A DNA stretch of 39,321 bases from Candidatus Calescibacterium sp. GTDB taxonomy: Bacteria > DRYD01. Position 1 is the first letter of the stretch; each line of letters starts with the position of its first letter. The notes under the pieces are model-generated. The model saw only the letters and a program-made list of their open reading frames with translations, had not been told where the DNA came from and made no database searches. Shown here in pieces: positions 29,428 through 37,496 of the stretch. The translations under genes and the position numbers were made by a program. Where the stretch lies: the NCBI GenBank assembly GCA_025057615.1, contig JANXBF010000011.1, forward strand, positions 1-39,321, in the 5' to 3' direction.

Positions 29428-30317
29428 AAATATCTGTTCAGATTAGTACTTTCAATAGATCAAAAGTTCTTGAAAAAGTCCTACAATCGCTAGATAACCA
29501 AACTTTAGATAAAAATTTATATCAAGTTGTTGTTATAAATGATGGTAGCACAGACAACACAAAAGAAATAGTAAAAACAATCTCAAAACAAGTTTCATAT
29601 GAACTTATACTGATAAATCAGGGAAATCTGGGATTACCAACAGCAAGAAATAAAGGATTAATCAATACCAAACATGAAATAATACTATTCATAGATGATG
29701 ATGTTTTAGCGGACAGGAATTTATTATCCGAACACTACAAAATTCATTCAAAATTTGAAAATGTTGTTGTAAGAGGTTGGGTAAATCATGTAAATGAATT
29801 GAAAATTCCAGATAGACCTAAGTTCAAACTTGCTGATTTCTCAACCTCTTTTTTCTGGACAAGTAATGTATCCGTTAAGAGGGAATATCTAATAAAAGCG
29901 GGTATGTTTTATGAAAAATTTGAAAAGTATGGTTGGGAAGATATCGAAATGGGTTATAAATTGAGAAAATTGGGACTAAAATTGATAGTAAACAATAAGG
30001 CTATAGGATATCATTACAAACCACTACCCGATTTATCAATAGAAAACATCGAAAAAATATTGGAAATAGAAAGAAAAAGGGCAATAAGTGCACAGATATA
30101 TTATAACCTCTATAAAAGTCTAAGAGTTAAACTGGCAATAGGATACTACTTTCCTGCAAAAGATTTCTATTTCTTTTTATCAAATTCACAAATCTATCCA
30201 AAGCTATATGAATATATAAAAAAACAGGGTAATAGTCCTTTTAGACTATTTCTATTTAATCTCTTAAAAAAAATGTACTACTATAAATCTTTGCTTGCAA
30301 ATAGGTATATAGAATAG
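29424..30317 (+). CDS. Family 2 glycosyltransferase
   Basis: GTG start overlapping dacB stop; VSIQISTFNRSKVLEKVLQSLDNQ-like start, VVINDGSTDNTKEIV, LFIDDDVLADRNLL, YGWEDIEMGYKLRKLG. Confidence 0.88.
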   Translation: MKISVQISTFNRSKVLEKVLQSLDNQTLDKNLYQVVVINDGSTDNTKEIVKTISKQVSYELILINQGNLGLPTARNKGLINTKHEIILFIDDDVLADRNLLSEHYKIHSKFENVVVRGWVNHVNELKIPDRPKFKLADFSTSFFWTSNVSVKREYLIKAGMFYEKFEKYGWEDIEMGYKLRKLGLKLIVNNKAIGYHYKPLPDLSIENIEKILEIERKRAISAQIYYNLYKSLRVKLAIGYYFPAKDFYFFLSNSQIYPKLYEYIKKQGNSPFRLFLFNLLKKMYYYKSLLANRYIE

Positions 30318-30358
30318 AGATTATTTTATATTTACTTTAGGCGGTTATAATTCTGATG

Positions 30359-30703
30359 TTATTGACTAACAGAATTGACCAGCAACTTAAAAACATCAAA
30401 ATTTTCAACGGCCAAAATTTGCAGATTTTTTCTATCTATTTTTACATTATTTTTATTTAGTAGATTAATAAATTTACTATATGATATACCACAGATCCTG
30501 CATGCTGCGTTTATTCTTTCTATCCACAGTTTTCTGAAATCTCTTTTCTTTTGTCTCCTATCTCTGTGAGCATATTTACCAGCATGCATTAAAGCTTCGT
30601 TGGCTGTTTTGAATCTTCTACTTCTGGCACCTCTATATCCCTTAGCAAGTTTCAATATTTTTTTGTGTGCTTTCTTTTTTATTACAGCTCTTTTAATTCT
30701 CAT
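30359..30703 (-). CDS. rplT: 50S ribosomal protein L20
   Basis: [69 protein letters not shown]. Confidence 0.97.
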   Translation of the reverse strand: MRIKRAVIKKKAHKKILKLAKGYRGARSRRFKTANEALMHAGKYAHRDRRQKKRDFRKLWIERINAACRICGISYSKFINLLNKNNVKIDRKNLQILAVENFDVFKLLVNSVSQ

Positions 30704-30735
30704 CTTTTATCTCCCCTTTTAGTATTAATCAGTTC

Positions 30736-31071
30736 TTAAACTTTTGTAAGGTTTTGCATATTACCAATATTTTTGTTATAGAATGTGGTTATTCTTGATT
30801 TCTTTCTTGCAGCTTCATTCTTATGAAATACCCCTTTACTAGCAGCTTTATCAACTTCTTTATAAATCTGCTTTAACATTTCCTCAGCTTTGACTTTATT
30901 TTCCTCCGAAAAATTAGATTTTAATCCCAAAACAGCTTTCTTAAAATTTTTTATTAATACTTTAATTTTTTTAGTTATTTGTTTATTCCTTTCTGTTCTA
31001 TTACTTACCTTTCTGAGTAGCTTTCTTTTTTTGAGTTTTCTTTTTTGCTTTTTACTTAACGTCTCAGACAT
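30736..31071 (-). CDS. rpsT: 30S ribosomal protein S20
   Basis: Lys/Arg-rich N-terminus; EVDKAASKGVFHKNEAARKKSRI signature. Confidence 0.92.
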   Translation of the reverse strand: MSETLSKKQKRKLKKRKLLRKVSNRTERNKQITKKIKVLIKNFKKAVLGLKSNFSEENKVKAEEMLKQIYKEVDKAASKGVFHKNEAARKKSRITTFYNKNIGNMQNLTKV

Positions 31072-31115
31072 TATTTTATCCCTCCTACTTTTTAGGATTC
31101 TACAATTTAATGTAT

Positions 31116-32438
31116 TTACCTCTTTGTTACCATTTCTACTAAATGTTTCAACGTCAAAGATTTAGGTCTTTCGATGGGGAACCCAACAGCTCTTGCCCAG
31201 ATTACTTGAGAAGTCATTCCCATTATTCTTGAAACACCAAACATAACAGTATAAAATTCATGTTCTTTCAGATTATAATGATATAGAACTGCTCCTGAGT
31301 GTCCATCAACATTGGGATAAGGGTCCTTTACTTTACCAGTAGATTTCAGAATATCTGGAACAACTTCATATAGTAACTTAACCATCCTTATAACATCTGA
31401 ATCTAACTTTTTCATATCAACAAAATTTGAAAAGGCGGTATATCTTGGATCAGTGACTCTCAAAACAGCATGTCCAAAACCTGGTATAACCTTACCAGCA
31501 GCAAGATGGTTATGAATATATTCAATTAATTTTTCTTTAGATGGTATACCGTTGAAGAACTTGATTATATTTAAAATCCATCTCAAAGATTCACTACTTG
31601 CGTTTCCATGTAGAGGACCAGCCAAACCACACATCCCACCGGCAACAGAGTAATATATATCAGAAAGAGCAGAACTTATATTAAAACATGTATGAGCACT
31701 AACATTCCCACCTTCATGATCACTATGAAGAATTAGATACAACCTAATTAAGTCAGCAAAATCTTTATCCAAGACGAAATCATCGTTAACGTTTAGCATA
31801 TGAGCAAAATTTGCACCATAATCCATAGTTTCATTGGGCTTAACAAAAACGTCATCTCTATAAGTTCTTCTGTAAATATAAGCAGCTATCACAGGAGCAC
31901 GAGCTATCAAATTAATACAGTCCTCCAACATTGGTCTCCACAAATCTCTTTTGTTCATTCCTTCGTAATAACTCTTAGCGAATACTGATTCCCGCTGCAT
32001 AGCGAGAATAGCCATAGCAAATTGAGTCATTGGATGAGTGTTAGCTGGAGTATTTCTTAAGACTTCTATAACATACTTTGGTAGCCTTTCTCGGATCTTT
32101 ATATACTCCTCTAATTCCTCAACCTCATCACGCGATGGAATCTCACCTGTTAAAAGTAAATACCAAATACCTAAAACATAAGGTAAATCAGAAACTTTTG
32201 GTAAGTAACTCAGTGTTTCAGAAATAGAATAACCTCTAAATTTTATACCTTCATAAGGATCAACAAACGAGGTTTCGCAAATAAGAGAAGGAATATCTCT
32301 CATCCCACCCAAAACTTGAGAAACTTTAATATCAGATATAATCTTTTCTCCGTAGATAGAATTGATATCTTTATATTCTTTTCTCCATCTTTCAACTATA
32401 TCTTCCATTTTTTCAAAAAGGCTAACTTTCAACTTCAT
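31116..32438 (-). CDS. gltA: Citrate synthase, mitochondrial/eukaryote-like type
   Basis: LYLILHSDHEGGNVSAHTCFNISSALSDIYYSVAGGMCGLAGPLHGNASSESLRW; GFGHAVLRVTDPRYTAF; start at MKLKVSLF with RBS AGGAGG; ORF track start 32459. Confidence 0.93.
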   Translation of the reverse strand: MKLKVSLFEKMEDIVERWRKEYKDINSIYGEKIISDIKVSQVLGGMRDIPSLICETSFVDPYEGIKFRGYSISETLSYLPKVSDLPYVLGIWYLLLTGEIPSRDEVEELEEYIKIRERLPKYVIEVLRNTPANTHPMTQFAMAILAMQRESVFAKSYYEGMNKRDLWRPMLEDCINLIARAPVIAAYIYRRTYRDDVFVKPNETMDYGANFAHMLNVNDDFVLDKDFADLIRLYLILHSDHEGGNVSAHTCFNISSALSDIYYSVAGGMCGLAGPLHGNASSESLRWILNIIKFFNGIPSKEKLIEYIHNHLAAGKVIPGFGHAVLRVTDPRYTAFSNFVDMKKLDSDVIRMVKLLYEVVPDILKSTGKVKDPYPNVDGHSGAVLYHYNLKEHEFYTVMFGVSRIMGMTSQVIWARAVGFPIERPKSLTLKHLVEMVTKR

Positions 32439-32451
32439 AATATTCCTCCTT

Positions 32452-33396
32452 CTATACAATGTTCAGTGTATATAATTCTTTACAAAGTTGTTTTATTTTT
32501 TCTGCAGATTTATCTAATTCTTGTTTTTCTGATTGTTCCAAGTTTAATTCAACAATTTTCTCAATTCCATCTTTACCCAATACAACGGGTAAACCCAAGA
32601 CCAAATCTTCATATCCGTATTCCCCTTGACAATACACAGATACTGGTAATATTTGTTTTTTATCGTAGATAATGGACTTTATCATTATGAAAGTGGAAGC
32701 AGCAGGAGCATAGTAGGCAGATCCAGTCTTGAGAAGAGATACTATTTCAGCACCACCATTTCTTGTTCTTTCTATTAACTGTTTCAATTCTTCTTCTCCA
32801 ATTAAGTATCTCAATGGAACTCCAGCAACAGTGGTAAAACTGACTATGGGAACCATAGTATCACCATGACTACCCAGAACAAAAGCATTTATGTTATCCA
32901 TTGAAACATTCAACTTCTCAGAAATGAAGTATTTGAACCTTGCTGAATCAAGAACACCAGCCATACCCATTACTTTAAATCTTGTCCATCCATAATCTTT
33001 TAGAATTTTGTAAGCCAAATAAGTCATGACATCCAAAGGATTGGAAACAACAATTACTATACTACCTGAACAATACTTATAAATATTAGAAACAACTTCT
33101 TTCATTATGTTGGCATTTGTGTTAAGTAAATCTTCTCTTGACATTCCTGGTTTTCTTGCAATACCAGCTGTTATAACAACTATATCACTATCTTTTATAT
33201 CTTCATAACTATTACTTCCCTTAACAGTTATGTCTGAATTGAATACAGAAAGCATTTGCATCATATCTAAGGCTTTACCTTTTGGCATGTCTTGAATTAC
33301 ATCAACCATAACAACATCAGCAAGTTCATTCATAGCTATTAATGACGCTAATGTTGCTCCAACATTTCCAGCACCAATTATACTGATCTTTTTCAT
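32452..33396 (-). CDS. mdh: Malate dehydrogenase (LDH-like type)
   Basis: KISIIGAGNVGATLASLIA, ITAGIARKPGMSREDLLNTNANI (ARKPGMSR substrate loop), VLGSHGDTMVPI. Confidence 0.95.
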   Translation of the reverse strand: MKKISIIGAGNVGATLASLIAMNELADVVMVDVIQDMPKGKALDMMQMLSVFNSDITVKGSNSYEDIKDSDIVVITAGIARKPGMSREDLLNTNANIMKEVVSNIYKYCSGSIVIVVSNPLDVMTYLAYKILKDYGWTRFKVMGMAGVLDSARFKYFISEKLNVSMDNINAFVLGSHGDTMVPIVSFTTVAGVPLRYLIGEEELKQLIERTRNGGAEIVSLLKTGSAYYAPAASTFIMIKSIIYDKKQILPVSVYCQGEYGYEDLVLGLPVVLGKDGIEKIVELNLEQSEKQELDKSAEKIKQLCKELYTLNIV

Positions 33397-33415
33397 AACA
33401 TACCCCTCTCATTTT

Positions 33416-33450
33416 CTGGGACATTTTTATCCCGCATTCCCAGAAAGCGG
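33416..33450 (-). ncRNA. Candidate H-type pseudoknot RNA element (copy 2), icd-mdh gap
   Basis: Minus strand CCGC-UUU-CUGGGA-AU-GCGG-GAUAAAAAUG-UCCCAG: CCGC/GCGG interleaved with CUGGGA/UCCCAG, followed by SD GAGAGGGG and the mdh ATG. Confidence 0.55.
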
Positions 33451-33465
33451 TAATATCTCAAATAT

Positions 33466-34683
33466 TCATAAAAGTTTAGTAAACTCCAGATATCTCTGCT
33501 CCAAATTTTTGTCACTAATAATAGAAATTAGGTAATCAGTAAACTCTTTAGTAGTAGCTCCGTCGCTTCTACCAGTAACAGAAACTTTTTTTTCAAACTG
33601 AAGAGCTATATCCAAAGCCATATCTATTCTCTTTGATAAATCATTAAGTCCAATATACTCCAGCATCATTGAGGAAGCTTTGATAATACTGGATGGATCA
33701 GCATAATGGTGTCTATTTTCTTCAACCATTCTTGGGGCGCTACCATGTATAGCTTCAAACATAGCATATTTAGTTCCAATATTAGCTGAGCCAGCTGTGC
33801 CAACGCCACCCTGAATCTCGGCAGCTTCATCAGTAAGAATATCCCCAAACAAATTGGGCAGTACAAAAACTTGAAATTCATTCCTTCTTTTCTTATCAAG
33901 CAATTTGGCTGTTATAATGTCAATGAACCAATCATCAGCCTGTATTTCAGGATATTCCTTTGCAACATCATAAAAAACCTTCAAAAATATACCATCTGTG
34001 ACTTTTATAACATTCGCCTTATTTACAGCGGTTACTCTATTAAAACCATTGTTTTTAGCATATTCAAAAGCCATCTTTATTATCCTATAGCTACCAAAAT
34101 AACTGATAACTCTAAAATCTATACCGAACACGCTTTCGAATTCAATACCTTGCGAACCCAAAGTATATAAATCTTCGGTGTTTTCTCTGAAAAAAATCCA
34201 ATTTATTTTTTCTTGAGGAACCCTAACAGGTCTAACATTAGCAAACAAATCTAAAATTTTTCTAAGTGTAACGTTTGCACTTTCTATGTTGGGAACACCT
34301 ATACCAGCCTTTGGTGTAGTCGTTGGTCCCTTTAATAAAACATTACACTCCAATATTTTTTGTAAAACATCTTCAGGAACAGACTTCATCTCTCTTATTC
34401 TTCTTTCTATAGTAAGTCCTTCTATATCTTGAAAAATGAGATTACCTTTTTCTATCTCTTCTTTAAGTAAAAAATTGAGAAATCTCTTTGTTTCTTTTAC
34501 GATATATGGTCCTATTCCATCTCCACCAATAAAACCTATTTTTATTGGTCTTAATTTGGTGAAGTCTATAAACTCTCGATTAGTTCCTATTTTTTCTATT
34601 CTTTCAAATTGTTGGATCACAAGATTTTCAAAATACTTTTTTGCTTCTTCTATTGAGTCATTTGAAGGTTTTAGGATTTTCAT
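33466..34683 (-). CDS. icd: Isocitrate/isopropylmalate dehydrogenase family protein, probably isocitrate dehydrogenase
   Basis: IGFIGGDGIGPYIVKET, NVTLRKILDLFANVRPV, FFRENTEDLYTLGSQGIEF, NLFGDILTDEAAEIQGGVGTAGSANIG, AIHGSAPR; neighbours mdh and gltA. Confidence 0.88.
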   Translation of the reverse strand: MKILKPSNDSIEEAKKYFENLVIQQFERIEKIGTNREFIDFTKLRPIKIGFIGGDGIGPYIVKETKRFLNFLLKEEIEKGNLIFQDIEGLTIERRIREMKSVPEDVLQKILECNVLLKGPTTTPKAGIGVPNIESANVTLRKILDLFANVRPVRVPQEKINWIFFRENTEDLYTLGSQGIEFESVFGIDFRVISYFGSYRIIKMAFEYAKNNGFNRVTAVNKANVIKVTDGIFLKVFYDVAKEYPEIQADDWFIDIITAKLLDKKRRNEFQVFVLPNLFGDILTDEAAEIQGGVGTAGSANIGTKYAMFEAIHGSAPRMVEENRHHYADPSSIIKASSMMLEYIGLNDLSKRIDMALDIALQFEKKVSVTGRSDGATTKEFTDYLISIISDKNLEQRYLEFTKLL

Positions 34684-34699
34684 CTACACCTCCAAATAA

Positions 34700-35398
34700 T
34701 TAATCAATATTGTCCATAAGATTTTTTATCTTTTTCTTTATCCTCTGGATAGCATTATCAACAGATTTGGGAGAAACATTAATCTTTTTCCCAATTTCAG
34801 AATAAGTTAATCCCTGAGCTCTGAGCTTAAGTATTTCTTTCTCTCTATGAGTTAAGTTAGATAATAAAGATTCTTTAATCCTATTTTTTTCAATAAAATC
34901 TATTATGGTATCTTCTATTGAGGTTTCTTGATAAGAGCCTTGTATAATTCTCGAAGGAGAGATATAATCGTAGAGACTTTTTTCTCCAGAATCTTCATCA
35001 AACAAATTCGATTCCAATGATATTGGATTCCTCAATATTCTTGCTTTGTTTCTGTTTGAAGATTTTATAGCTGTGGTTATTTGGCGTTGAACACATAAAT
35101 TAACAAAATTGAAAAAGCTGCCCTTGGTTTTATCAAAATCCTCAACAGCCTTAAGAAAACCTATATACGCTTCTTGAATTATATCTTCTCTTTCCCCTCC
35201 AGGTATATAGAAAGGTATTACTTTGGAAAATAGGAATTTTGAGTATCTTTGAATAAGAACTTTAATAGCTTCTTTATTGCCGGCTTTAGATAATTCAACA
35301 AGTTCTTCATCAGTAAGTTTTCCCAATTCGTTATTTGAAAATATACTATCTGTTATGTTTTTATCTATTTTTTTATATTTAGTATCTTTTTTCTTCAT
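34700..35398 (-). CDS. Sigma-70 family RNA polymerase sigma factor, SigH-like subfamily
   Basis: LSKAGNKEAIKVLIQRYSKFLFSKVIPFYIPGGEREDIIQEAYIGFLKAVEDFD (region 2), CVQRQITTAIKSSNR, LTHREKEILKLRAQGLTYSEIGKKINVSPKSVDNAIQRIKKKI (region 4). Confidence 0.9.
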   Translation of the reverse strand: MKKKDTKYKKIDKNITDSIFSNNELGKLTDEELVELSKAGNKEAIKVLIQRYSKFLFSKVIPFYIPGGEREDIIQEAYIGFLKAVEDFDKTKGSFFNFVNLCVQRQITTAIKSSNRNKARILRNPISLESNLFDEDSGEKSLYDYISPSRIIQGSYQETSIEDTIIDFIEKNRIKESLLSNLTHREKEILKLRAQGLTYSEIGKKINVSPKSVDNAIQRIKKKIKNLMDNID

Positions 35399-35781
35399 TT
35401 CTTATTTTTGATAATTATCCTGTGATCAAATGTTTTTCTTTCATCATATTCAAAATACTCATCCATTCTAACTACATCTTGCTGGTTATAAATTGCAAAT
35501 TCATATGTATTTTCCATTTCTATTACTTTGGTTGGACATATCTGTTCACACAGTCCACAGAATATACATGCACTGACATTGATTTCAAATTTTTCTACTA
35601 CTGTTCTACCTAAACTATCTTGCAAAACCTCCATTCTTATAGCTTTGACAGGACATATTTGAGCACAATATCCACAGGCAATACATACCCCACTTTCACA
35701 ACTCAGGCATCTTATACCCTCTTCTATACTGTAGTCATTAATGTCTACCTGATTCTTTACATATTCTGGTAATTTAGCCAT
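35395..35781 (-). CDS. 2x[4Fe-4S] ferredoxin resembling the C-terminal cluster domain of NuoI
   Basis: CIACGYCAQICPVKAI and VEKFEINVSACIFCGLCEQICPTKVIEMENTYEFAIYNQQDVV. Confidence 0.9.
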   Translation of the reverse strand: MAKLPEYVKNQVDINDYSIEEGIRCLSCESGVCIACGYCAQICPVKAIRMEVLQDSLGRTVVEKFEINVSACIFCGLCEQICPTKVIEMENTYEFAIYNQQDVVRMDEYFEYDERKTFDHRIIIKNKK

Positions 35782-35796
35782 AAATCCCCCTTTTCT

Positions 35797-37458
35797 CTAA
35801 ACAGCCACCGATTTTTTATATACTTTATGAACATTAAGAGGTCCCAGTATTCTTAAAAAGTCATTACTCAAAACAGGAGGAACGCTATTGGTTAAGTAAT
35901 AATGAACTTTTTCAGCTGTTCTATTACCACTTGCTAAGGCGACTATAGCTGGTTGAGGACCATAACATGCTTCACCAGCAGCAAAAACCTTTGGCCTACT
36001 AGTTTGACCAAATCTATAAACAAAACCATTTACCATTGTATCAAATCCATCAACCACTATCTCACCTCTGCTACCTACAATATCTTTGGGAACAAAAGGA
36101 ATATCTATATCTCTTGAAACAGCCAATATTATAGTATCACATGGTATAACAAATTCTTCTGAGGTTCTAATTATTTTTTTTCTCCCATTTGGAAGTAAAG
36201 GACCATAAACACATTTTGCAACTTTTAAACCTTTTATATTATTATTTTCATCAACAACAACTTCAAAAGGCATAACTTGGCAAATAAATTCTATGTCATC
36301 ATCTTCTTCGGCTTCCACTTTTTCCTCTTCGCTTACTGGTATGTCTTCTCTAGCTAATATATCAACTATTACCACTTTATCAGAAAATACTTTTTTACAA
36401 GTTCTTGCGGCATCTATTCCAGTTCCTCCACCACCTATAACAACCACTTGACTTCCTATTTTATAACTTCTTATACCAAGATTCCAATCTTCCAAAAACC
36501 ATTCAGCTTGAATGATATTAACCTTTTCAGCATTTTTCAGATTAAGTTTTCTTGGTTTAGTAGCACCAACAGCAATAACAACAGCATCGTAATTATCTTC
36601 TAATTCACTAAATAGTATACCACATGGTTCCAAATGATTAATCTGTTCATTATAATTCTGTAAATCATTAAAAGAAATAACCTTACTGTATTTATCCTTT
36701 TCATCCTCAGAAATGACACTAACATTATAGAATATTCTACCATTTTCAGTAAAAACTATGAGATTTTCATATTCCTTATTCATTAGATCTTTATCCAATC
36801 GGAAGAAAGCAACGCCAGAGTAAAGATAACCTCCACAAAAATTGTATTTTTCGAATAGGTCAACCTTATGTCCAAACCTCAATAATCTGTGAGCTGCGGC
36901 AATTCCAGCAGGTCCAGCACCTATAACAGCAATTCTCTTGTTGGTCGGTTCAGAAACAATCGTATATTTAACAGTATCTCTATTTTGATAATAGTTCATT
37001 ATATTATATTCACTGATCGCTTTCTTTATCAATCTAATAGCTATGGGTTTATGATCCTGAACTCCCCTACTACACGTTGTCTCACACGGAGCGGTACAAA
37101 GATTACCAAAACAAAAGGCAACTGGATTATTGACACTCTCTTCACTAAGAGATTTAATGAAGTTATTTTCTCCAGCTAACATAACGTAACCTCTGGCATC
37201 AACATTAGCAGGGCATCCCCTAACACATGGCGGTAAATTGAAGGAAAAATTTAGATACTTCGTTCTTTCGTATATTGTTTCTTTGGTATTAAAAGCTCTA
37301 ACTCTAACCTTGCCTCTCCAACGTGAAAAGGGTTCCCTTATACTTAAGGGATAATTGATAGTATAAATAGGTTCCTTCAAAAAATACTTATACGTTATAT
37401 TTAACCCTTCTATTAACCTTCTGAGAGAATCAGCTAAAAAATTTAAACTACCTAACAT
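35797..37458 (-). CDS. GltD-like NAD(P)H/FAD oxidoreductase with a NuoI-like N-terminal segment
   Basis: N-term LRRLIEGLNITYKYFLKEPIYTINYPLSIREPFSRWRGKVRVRAF; then PPCVRGCPANVDARGYV...FCFGNLCTAPCETTCSRG, RIAVIGAGPAGIAAAHRL, VVVIGGGGTGIDAARTC. Confidence 0.88.
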   Translation of the reverse strand: MLGSLNFLADSLRRLIEGLNITYKYFLKEPIYTINYPLSIREPFSRWRGKVRVRAFNTKETIYERTKYLNFSFNLPPCVRGCPANVDARGYVMLAGENNFIKSLSEESVNNPVAFCFGNLCTAPCETTCSRGVQDHKPIAIRLIKKAISEYNIMNYYQNRDTVKYTIVSEPTNKRIAVIGAGPAGIAAAHRLLRFGHKVDLFEKYNFCGGYLYSGVAFFRLDKDLMNKEYENLIVFTENGRIFYNVSVISEDEKDKYSKVISFNDLQNYNEQINHLEPCGILFSELEDNYDAVVIAVGATKPRKLNLKNAEKVNIIQAEWFLEDWNLGIRSYKIGSQVVVIGGGGTGIDAARTCKKVFSDKVVIVDILAREDIPVSEEEKVEAEEDDDIEFICQVMPFEVVVDENNNIKGLKVAKCVYGPLLPNGRKKIIRTSEEFVIPCDTIILAVSRDIDIPFVPKDIVGSRGEIVVDGFDTMVNGFVYRFGQTSRPKVFAAGEACYGPQPAIVALASGNRTAEKVHYYLTNSVPPVLSNDFLRILGPLNVHKVYKKSVAV

Positions 37459-37477
37459 AATTTCCTATCTCTCCTAT

Positions 37478-37496
37478 CCCTCCTAAGTGTACTTAG
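37478..37496 (-). other. Short hairpin (CCTAAG/CTTAGG) overlapping the nuoH stop region
   Basis: Minus strand TTCCTAAGTACACTTAGGAG: CCTAAGT-AC-ACTTAGG. Confidence 0.4.

Noticed and set aside
30338-30360. Possible third copy of the pseudoknot motif (GCGGTTATAA near the rplT end)
   Set aside because: Lacks the partner CCGC and the second stem.
30349-30376. AATTCTG...CAGAATT inverted repeat at the convergent GT2/rplT ends
   Set aside because: Only 7 bp, overlaps rplT codons, no U-tract; weak as a terminator.
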